Shown: positions 14,687 through 19,742 of the stretch, in pieces
How the letters are laid out: each line of letters starts with the position of its first letter
How positions within the stretch are numbered: the first letter of the stretch is position 1
Assembly: GCA_946479075.1 (NCBI GenBank)
Contig: CAMLDT010000045.1
Coordinates: 1 to 19,742 of the forward strand
From: an uncultured Polaromonas sp.
Lineage (GTDB): Bacteria; Pseudomonadota; Gammaproteobacteria; Burkholderiales; Burkholderiaceae
DNA: 19,742 bases
Reading direction: 5' to 3'
Made by a program: the position numbers and the translations under genes
The notes under the pieces: generated by a model
Seen by the model: the letters and a program-made list of their open reading frames with translations, nothing else
What the model was told of the DNA's origin: nothing
The model's database searches: none

Positions 14687-14750
14687 ACGATGCATACAAA
14701 TCGTTGCTTTTCACCTCATCGTTGGGCGCGTGCAACGCCCCCCCGCCGCT

Positions 14751-15917
14751 TCAGGAGGCGAGCGTCTTCATCTGGGCGTACAGGTCTGCCTTGCCCTCAA
14801 AGCCGATGCCGGGCAACTCGGGCAGGGTGACATGGCCGTCCACCACCTTCACGCCGTCCGGAAAGCCGCCATAAGGCTGGAACAGGTCGGGGTAGGACTC
14901 GTTGCCGCCCAGCCCCAGGCCGGCGGCAATCGCCAGCGACATCTGGTGGCCGCCGTGCGGAATGCAGCGCGACGCCGACCAGCCATGCTCCTTGAGCATG
15001 TCCAGCGTGCGCAGGTACTCGACCAGGCCATAGCTCAGCGCGCAGTCGAACTGCAGCCAGTCGCGGTCCGGGCGCATGCCGCCGTAACGGATCAAATTGC
15101 GCGCGTCCTGCATGGAGAACAGGTTTTCGCCGGTGGCCATGGGGCCGGCGTAATGTGGCGCCAGCTCGGCCTGCAGCGCGTAATCCAGCGGGTCACCGGC
15201 TTCCTCGTACCAGAACAGATCGTAGGCGGACAGCGCTTTGGCGTAGGCAATGGCGGTCTTCAGATCGAAGCGGCCATTGGCGTCCACCGCAAGTTTTTGG
15301 CCCGGGGCCAGCATGGCCAGCACGGCCTCGATGCGGCGGCAATCCTCGGCCAGCGAGGCGCCGCCGATTTTCATCTTGACCACTGTGTAACCGCGGTCGA
15401 TATAGCTGCGCATCTCGGCCATGAGTTTGGCGTCGTCCTTGCCGGGGTAGTAATAACCGCCGGCGGCATAGACAAACACCTTGCGGTTCGGCGTGCCGGT
15501 GCCATAACGCTCGGCCAGCAACTGGTACAGCGGCTTGCCTTCGATCTTGGCCACCGCATCCCAGACCGCCATGTCGATGGTGCCGACAGCGACCGAGCGC
15601 TCGCCGTGGCCGCCGGGTTTTTCGTTGGTCATCGCGGCGGCCCAGACCTTGTGCGCGTCCAGGTTGTTGCCGCTGCCATCGAGCAGGCTGTCGGGTGCGG
15701 CTTCGAGAATGCGCGGCGCAAAACGCTCGCGGATCAGGCCGCCCTGGCCGTAACGGCCGTTGGAATTGAAGCCGTAGCCGATCACCGGCTTGCCGTCACG
15801 GATCACGTCGGTGACCACGGCCACCAGGCTCAGCGTCATCTTCGAGAAGTCGATGTAGGCGTTGCGGATGTCGGACTTGATGGGTTGGGTGACTTCGCGG
15901 ATGTCGGTGATCTTCAT
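14751..15917 (-). CDS. tarD: D-tartrate dehydratase (enolase superfamily)
   Basis: Dehydrates D-(-)-tartrate to oxaloacetate with Mg2+. At 388 aa it matches the Bradyrhizobium TarD enzyme, as I recall it, over its whole length. Visible blocks are RNAYIDFSKMTLSLVAVVTD, GFNSNGRYGQGGLIRERF, NEKPGGHGERSVAVGTIDM and LGLGGNESYPDLFQPYGGFP. Catalytic residues are in the expected places with a one-residue offset: KMK with Lys183, metal ligands Asp212 (VDANGR), Glu238 (YEE) and Glu264 (GEN), and His321 (CIPHGGH). The start is ATG 15917 (MKITDIREVTQPI); longer frames run into the control region of the divergent LysR. The 103-bp divergent gap to that LysR suggests tartrate-responsive control. No transporter gene is adjacent. 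Confidence 0.94.
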   Translation of the reverse strand: MKITDIREVTQPIKSDIRNAYIDFSKMTLSLVAVVTDVIRDGKPVIGYGFNSNGRYGQGGLIRERFAPRILEAAPDSLLDGSGNNLDAHKVWAAAMTNEKPGGHGERSVAVGTIDMAVWDAVAKIEGKPLYQLLAERYGTGTPNRKVFVYAAGGYYYPGKDDAKLMAEMRSYIDRGYTVVKMKIGGASLAEDCRRIEAVLAMLAPGQKLAVDANGRFDLKTAIAYAKALSAYDLFWYEEAGDPLDYALQAELAPHYAGPMATGENLFSMQDARNLIRYGGMRPDRDWLQFDCALSYGLVEYLRTLDMLKEHGWSASRCIPHGGHQMSLAIAAGLGLGGNESYPDLFQPYGGFPDGVKVVDGHVTLPELPGIGFEGKADLYAQMKTLAS

Positions 15918-15939
15918 GGGTGCTGTGTTGCGGTGGTGA

Positions 15940-15955
15940 ATGACGGGGCTATCAT
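15940..15955. promoter_or_regulatory. Candidate LysR operator between tarD and lysR
   Basis: ATGA-N8-TCAT forms a 16-bp dyad 23 bp upstream of the tarD ATG, inside the 103-bp divergent gap. It is the only clear symmetrical element there. The assignment is by position and symmetry only. Confidence 0.3.
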
Positions 15956-16020
15956 CGGCGCCTGCCGTCCCGGCGTCCAATGCCGGTTTTCTCTGCCTTC
16001 ATGCCCGCAAAGCACCGCCC

Positions 16021-16935
16021 ATGAACCTGATCTGGCTTGAGGACTTTCTGGCGCTGGCCGACTCCGGCAATTTCTCGCGCGCCGCCAGTGAGCGGCACGT
16101 GACGCAGCCGGCCTTCAGCCGCCGTGTGCGGGCGCTGGAGGACTGGCTGGGCGTGGCGCTGTTCGACCGCAGCAACCACCCGGTCACGCTGACCGAGAGC
16201 GGGCAGTGGTTCCGGTCGGTGGCGCAAGAGCTTCTTTCGCGCGTGGCGCGGGTCCCCGAAGAAGCGCGGGCAGTGGCCGACGCCAGCTCGGCCACCTTGC
16301 GTTTTGCGTCCACCCACGCGCTGTCCTTCACCTTCCTGCCGGGCTGGCTGCGCGGCCTGGAAACCCATTTGTCCGTGGGCCCGGTGCAACTGGTCTCCGA
16401 CGTGATGGAGCAGTGCGAGGCCCTGATGCTGCAGGGACGTGTGCAGTTTCTGCTGTGCCACTGGCATGAACAGGTGCCCGGCCGGCTGGACCCCGCCAGC
16501 TACCGCTCGGCGCGTGTCGGCAGCGACACCCTGGTGCCGGTTTCAGCCCCCCAAAAAAACGGCAAGCCCCGGCATCTGCTTTCTTCAAGCGGCAAACCTG
16601 CGCCGCTGCTCGCCTACAGCAACGAGTCCGGGCTGGGCCGGATTGTGCGTGCGCTGCGTGGCGGCCCGCTTGAGCAGGCCCGGGGCGAGACCGTCTTTAC
16701 CGCGCACCTGGCGTCGGTGTTGCGCACCATGGCGCTGGACGGCCGCGGCGTCGCCTGGCTGCCGCACAGCCTGATCGCCGATGACCTGGCGCAGCACCGC
16801 CTGGTGCCCGCCGGTGGCGCCCCCTGGCACATCGCACTGGATATCCGCTTGTTCCGCAGCCAGTCCCCGGCCCTGCCAGCCGCCGAAAACTTCTGGCGCA
16901 GGGCGGTGCCCCTGCCCGGTCATCCACAGGGCTGA
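16021..16935 (+). CDS. LysR-family transcriptional regulator, divergent from tarD
   Basis: A 304-aa protein from ATG 16021. The winged helix-turn-helix at residues 2-60 reads LIWLEDFLALADSGNFSRAA, then ERHVTQPAFSRRVRALEDWL and GVALFDRS. The effector domain runs from about 90 to 295 (LRFASTHALSFTFLPGWLRG; HLASVLRTMALDGRGVAWLP), typical of the LysR substrate-binding fold. The in-frame ATG at 15940 lies inside the control region and is rejected. Its back-to-back position with tarD makes it the likely tartrate-dependent activator of that gene; the effector is inferred. A perfect 6-bp inverted repeat, ATCACC-N6-GGTGAT, follows at 16966-16983. Confidence 0.88.
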   Translation: MNLIWLEDFLALADSGNFSRAASERHVTQPAFSRRVRALEDWLGVALFDRSNHPVTLTESGQWFRSVAQELLSRVARVPEEARAVADASSATLRFASTHALSFTFLPGWLRGLETHLSVGPVQLVSDVMEQCEALMLQGRVQFLLCHWHEQVPGRLDPASYRSARVGSDTLVPVSAPQKNGKPRHLLSSSGKPAPLLAYSNESGLGRIVRALRGGPLEQARGETVFTAHLASVLRTMALDGRGVAWLPHSLIADDLAQHRLVPAGGAPWHIALDIRLFRSQSPALPAAENFWRRAVPLPGHPQG

Positions 16936-16965
16936 CCCCACCACCCGACTGCAGCCCACTGGAGG

Positions 16966-16983
16966 ATCACCGTCGATGGTGAT
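16966..16983. promoter_or_regulatory. Inverted repeat upstream of the membrane histidine kinase
   Basis: ATCACC and GGTGAT are exact inverted copies with a 6-base centre, 31 bp after the LysR stop and 42 bp before the kinase ATG at 17025. It could be an operator of the kinase gene or a weak terminator of lysR; no T run follows. Confidence 0.35.
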
Positions 16984-17024
16984 ATGGTGCAAAACTGCCG
17001 TCCGGTGATGGCAACGCCAGATTC

Positions 17025-18401
17025 ATGAAAAACCTTCTCAAGCCGAAAATCTCGGGCATCGCCCTGGGCATTGGCCTGCTTTACGCCGTGTTGGGGGTGG
17101 TGTGGATTCTCGGCTCTGACTCGCTGGTCGCGTCCCTCTCCGCCGACCCTGAATGGCGCAGCTCGGCGCAGAGTTACAAGGGCGTGTTTTATGTCGTGAC
17201 CACCTCGCTGGCGCTGGTGCTGCTGGTCAACGCCAGTTACCGGCGCCTGTTCAATGCGCTGGAGCGCCAGCAAGCGCAATTTCGCCAGCTGCACCAGAGC
17301 CTGGCCGCTGTGTTGTGGATGGCCTCGCCCGACGGCAGCAAACTGCTTTATGTCAGCCCCGCCATTGAAAGCATGTACGGCCTGAGCCCCGAGCAGGTCA
17401 TGAGCCACCCGGAATTCTGGGTCCAGGCGGTGCACCCGGACGATGCCGGGGTGGCCCAGGCATCGCACGACACCCTGCTGGCAACCGGCGAGGCCAGCTG
17501 CGAGTACCGCATCGTGACCAAGTCGGGCGACATCCGGTGGGTGCTGGACCGCAAGCGGCTCATCGTCGATCATCAAGGGCGCACCACCATGATGGGTGGC
17601 ATTCTGGAAGACATCAGCAGCCACAAGGCGCACGAGGCGCGGCTCGCCGCCAGCCACGATGAGCTTGAAAAACTGGTGGAAGAACGCACGGCCGAGCTGG
17701 TGCGCGTCAACGCGGAACTCGACGCCTTTGCACGGACCATCGCGCATGACCTGAAATCTCCGCTGGTTTCGCTGGTCGGCTTCACGCAGCTGCTTCACAA
17801 GCGGCATGCCGCGGCACTCGGTGAGGACGGTGCCAGGCTGGCGACGCGCATTGAACATTCGGCCCGGCAGATGAACAGCCTGGTCAGTGACCTGCTGTCG
17901 CTGTCGCGGGCGGCCACCCAGGCGCTGAAAATCCAGGACGTGGACCTGGTCCCGCTGGCCTATGAAATCCTCGAAGAGCTGCGCCACCAGGAGCCCCAGC
18001 GGCAGGTCCGGTTTGACGCGCCGAAATCACTGCGGGTGCGGGGCGACCTGGGCCTGCTGCGTCCCCTGCTGGCCAACCTGCTGGGCAACGCCTGGAAGTT
18101 CACGGGCCAGCGGGAGCAGGCGCATATCCAGCTGCTGCAGGACGGCAGCGGGCCGGAGGTGATCGTGCGCCTGCGGGACAACGGCGCCGGTTTTTCCTGC
18201 CCCGATCCAGCCTTGCTGTTCAAGGCTTTTCAGCGCTTTCACACGCTCAGCGAGTTCAGCGGAACCGGCATCGGCCTGAACACCTGCGAGCGCATCATGA
18301 CCCGCCATGGCGGCAGGATTGACATCGCGTCGGTCCCGGGCGAAGGCACCACGGTCACACTCACGTTTGCGCCCAGCGCCGACAGTGCGCCCGCCAGCTG
18401 A
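17025..18401 (+). CDS. Membrane-bound PAS sensor histidine kinase
   Basis: A 458-aa protein with two membrane helices (about residues 10-31 and 53-70) enclosing a roughly 20-residue periplasmic loop. A PAS/PAC domain follows (about 90-200: VLWMASPDGSKLLYVSPAIE; YRIVTKSGDIRWVLDRKRLI), then a short coiled linker (ELEKLVEERTAELVRVNAEL). HisKA carries the phosphoacceptor His241 in RTIAHDLKSPL. The ATPase domain has Asn355 in NLLGNAWKFT, Asp385 in RLRDNGAGF and the GTGIGL box at 413-418. The AHDLKSPL histidine motif resembles phytochrome-like and PAS kinases. No response regulator gene is adjacent, so it is an orphan kinase here. The signal is unknown; the small periplasmic loop suggests sensing by the cytoplasmic PAS domain. 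Confidence 0.9.
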   Translation: MKNLLKPKISGIALGIGLLYAVLGVVWILGSDSLVASLSADPEWRSSAQSYKGVFYVVTTSLALVLLVNASYRRLFNALERQQAQFRQLHQSLAAVLWMASPDGSKLLYVSPAIESMYGLSPEQVMSHPEFWVQAVHPDDAGVAQASHDTLLATGEASCEYRIVTKSGDIRWVLDRKRLIVDHQGRTTMMGGILEDISSHKAHEARLAASHDELEKLVEERTAELVRVNAELDAFARTIAHDLKSPLVSLVGFTQLLHKRHAAALGEDGARLATRIEHSARQMNSLVSDLLSLSRAATQALKIQDVDLVPLAYEILEELRHQEPQRQVRFDAPKSLRVRGDLGLLRPLLANLLGNAWKFTGQREQAHIQLLQDGSGPEVIVRLRDNGAGFSCPDPALLFKAFQRFHTLSEFSGTGIGLNTCERIMTRHGGRIDIASVPGEGTTVTLTFAPSADSAPAS

Positions 18402-18430
18402 ACACCCGGCAAACCCTGCAGGGACGGCCT

Positions 18431-18494
18431 GTTTGCTATCAATAGATGAGCTGCCTGCGCCCGCCCCATAAGGGCTGGAGGCACTTTTTACTCA
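18431..18494 (+). repeat. Dispersed 3'-intergenic repeat, copy C (after histidine kinase)
   Basis: GTTTGCTATCAATAG, then GAGCTGCCTGCGC, CATAAGGGCTGGAGGCAC and TTTTTACTCAT follow the same order as copies A and B. It lies about 30 bp after the kinase stop in the same orientation, between convergent genes. The GGCTGGAGGC-TTTTT end could help termination. Confidence 0.65.
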
Positions 18495-18515
18495 TAAACA
18501 CAAACACTCCCCGCC

Positions 18516-19421
18516 TCAGGCGGGCTCGCGGAACAAGGTCTCGATCACGCCGCGCAGCCAGCGGTTGCCCGGGTCGGCCTCGAAGCGTTTGCTCCAGTGC
18601 AGCGCCACCGTGAAGTCGCGCAGCGGAAACGGCGGCTCGATGAGGGTGTAGCCGCCGTCGGCCGCAAAAATCTGCGCGATGTTGCGCGGCATCACCACGG
18701 CCAGGTCGGTGGCTTTGACGATGGACGGCAAGACCATGAAGTGTTCGGTGGTCAGGCGCAGGCGCTCCTCCAGCCGCATCAGTTCGAGGATGCGCAGGGT
18801 GTCCGAATGCGTGCGCACGGCGACAAAGTCAAGTTGGTGCAACGCATCCAGCAGGGCCTGGCCGGCGCGGCGGCGCCGGGTGAAAGGATGGCCTTCGCGC
18901 AGCAGCACGATGTAGCGGTCTTTCAGCAACTGCCTGCGCTGGGTGTCCTTGACCGTGGGCAAAAAACCGAACGCAAAATCAATGCGCCCACTGTCCAGCC
19001 CGGCAGCGATGTCGCTGCTGGCCAGAGGCGTGGTCTCGATCCGCACCCCGGGCGCCAGCCGTCGCAGCGCCACCATCAGTTCCGGCAGGAAGCGCGCTTC
19101 CCCGATGTCGCTCATGTGGATGCGAAACACCTTGCGCGATTGCAGCGGCTCGAACAGCGCCGACTCATTGAGCGCCTGCTCCAGCGTCGCCAGCGCGCTG
19201 CGCACCGCGTCGGCCAGGCGGTCGGCCTTGGGTGTGGGCTGCACACCGCCGCCGGCGCGCACAAACAGCGGATCCTTGATCAGCAGGCGCAGCCGCGTCA
19301 GGCCCTGGCTGGCGGCCGGCTGGGTCAGGTCGAGCAGCTCGGCCGCGCGGCTGACCTTGCGGGTGCGGTACACCGCATCGAACAGCCGCAGCAGGTTGAG
19401 GTCGATGTCCTTGATATGCAT
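18516..19421 (-). CDS. LysR-family transcriptional regulator (NodD/SyrM/NahR-type)
   Basis: A 301-aa protein. Its helix-turn-helix, DIDLNLLRLFDAVYRTRKVS then AAELLDLTQPAASQGLTRLR and DPLFVR, matches the LysR subgroup that begins with DLNLL and includes NahR- and NodD-like regulators of aromatic metabolism. The effector domain runs from about 95 to 295 (FRIHMSDIGEARFLPELM, IDFAFGFLP, VVMPRN). The start at ATG 19421 (MHIKDIDLNLL) is chosen because longer frames (19448 and above) run over an inverted repeat and into the divergent gene's leader. It is back to back with the oxidoreductase gene at 19534, which it probably controls. Confidence 0.88.
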   Translation of the reverse strand: MHIKDIDLNLLRLFDAVYRTRKVSRAAELLDLTQPAASQGLTRLRLLIKDPLFVRAGGGVQPTPKADRLADAVRSALATLEQALNESALFEPLQSRKVFRIHMSDIGEARFLPELMVALRRLAPGVRIETTPLASSDIAAGLDSGRIDFAFGFLPTVKDTQRRQLLKDRYIVLLREGHPFTRRRRAGQALLDALHQLDFVAVRTHSDTLRILELMRLEERLRLTTEHFMVLPSIVKATDLAVVMPRNIAQIFAADGGYTLIEPPFPLRDFTVALHWSKRFEADPGNRWLRGVIETLFREPA

Positions 19422-19430
19422 TGAATGAAT

Positions 19431-19445
19431 ACCGGTTAGTTCGGT
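19431..19445. promoter_or_regulatory. Candidate LysR operator in the lysR/oxidoreductase gap
   Basis: ACCG-N7-CGGT, a 15-bp dyad of the size typical of LysR boxes, lies 10 bp upstream of the lysR ATG and about 90 bp before the divergent TTG start. Assigned by symmetry and position only. Confidence 0.35.
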
Positions 19446-19533
19446 CATTGTATTGATGGATAGTCTCCATGCCACCAAACTCGCTTCTTTCCACGACACC
19501 CAACCACGACCCAAAAAAAATCCGGAGACAGCC

Positions 19534-19742
19534 TTGGAAGTTTCATTCAGCAAGGAAATCGAGTCGCTGCGGCTGAAAAGCGGCGAGACTTTCCACGGCG
19601 AGGGCATCCTCGCGATCACCAAGGCATTGCTCCAGTCCGGCGTGGCCTATGTGGGCGGCTACCAGGGCGCACCGGTGTCACACCTGCTCGACGTGATGGT
19701 GCAGGCCAAGCCCTATATGGACGAACTCGGCGTGCATGTCGA
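19534..19742 (+). CDS. Indolepyruvate:ferredoxin oxidoreductase-type alpha subunit, N-terminus (partial)
   Basis: Sixty-nine codons before the window ends. Residues EIESLRLKSGETFHGEGILA and VGGYQGAPVSHLLDVMVQAK resemble the N-terminal pyrimidine-binding domain of 2-oxoacid:ferredoxin oxidoreductases of the IorA type, which oxidatively decarboxylate aryl-pyruvates with thiamine diphosphate and Fe-S clusters. The proposed start is TTG at 19534 with the ribosome site GGAG at 19524-19527. An in-frame ATG at 19456 gives 26 more residues without a ribosome site and with no family likeness. The divergent LysR at 18516-19421 is its likely regulator. The identity of the true substrate cannot be judged from this fragment. 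Confidence 0.72.
   Translation, partial: MEVSFSKEIESLRLKSGETFHGEGILAITKALLQSGVAYVGGYQGAPVSHLLDVMVQAKPYMDELGVHV

Noticed and set aside
14676..16040. 454-codon plus-strand frame opposite tarD
   Set aside because: The minus-strand tarD has every catalytic residue. The plus frame is low-complexity Val/Ala/Gly/His-rich with no motif.
16920..17987. 355-codon minus-strand frame opposite the membrane histidine kinase
   Set aside because: The plus-strand kinase has membrane helices, PAS, HisKA and ATPase motifs; the antisense frame has none.

Overview
The window is high-GC, densely coded DNA from a betaproteobacterium, most likely a member of the Comamonadaceae (Polaromonas/Variovorax/Rhodoferax type). 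This is inferred from three things: the protein styles (PobA, TarD, split XdhA/XdhB, many LysR regulators), a short intergenic repeat with the core AGCTGCYTGC...AAGGGCT that I associate with that family, and a TTCGACAAGCTCAGG-type palindromic repeat. No database search was possible, so gene names rest on recalled family signatures.

Layout. 1-2692: the end of xdhA and complete xdhB (xanthine dehydrogenase, purine catabolism); xdhB carries an in-frame REP-like insertion. 2797-4246: a divergent pair, an ECF-like sigma factor (-) and a ClpP-family protease (+). 4393-5039: a TumE/DUF6516-type toxin and winged-helix antitoxin pair (-) with a double palindromic operator lying exactly over its promoter. 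5142-5297: a short ORF that may be a decayed carbon-nitrogen hydrolase start. 5279-8931: an aromatic and redox section made of LysR (-), pobA (+), AraC (-) and a peroxiredoxin-like protein (+). 8997-9659: a stand-alone GAF-domain protein (-). 10037-12244: a TonB-dependent siderophore receptor behind a near-ideal Fur box. 12321-14606: a hybrid PAS/histidine kinase/receiver protein (-). 14751-16935: D-tartrate dehydratase tarD (-) with a divergent LysR regulator (+). 17025-18401: a membrane PAS histidine kinase (+). 18516-19742: a LysR regulator (-) divergent from the start of an indolepyruvate:ferredoxin oxidoreductase-type gene (+, cut by the window end).

How it fits together. This is a catabolic and regulatory patchwork of a soil or water generalist: purine, 4-hydroxybenzoate, tartrate and probably aryl-pyruvate use, each next to a divergent LysR or AraC regulator, plus iron uptake and sensor kinases. 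There are no transposases, phage genes, CRISPR arrays or RNA genes that I can support. The most unusual signals are the protein-coding REP insertion in xdhB, three same-orientation copies of an intergenic repeat directly 3' of plus-strand genes, the apparently leaderless toxin-antitoxin promoter, and the sigma-factor/ClpP pairing.
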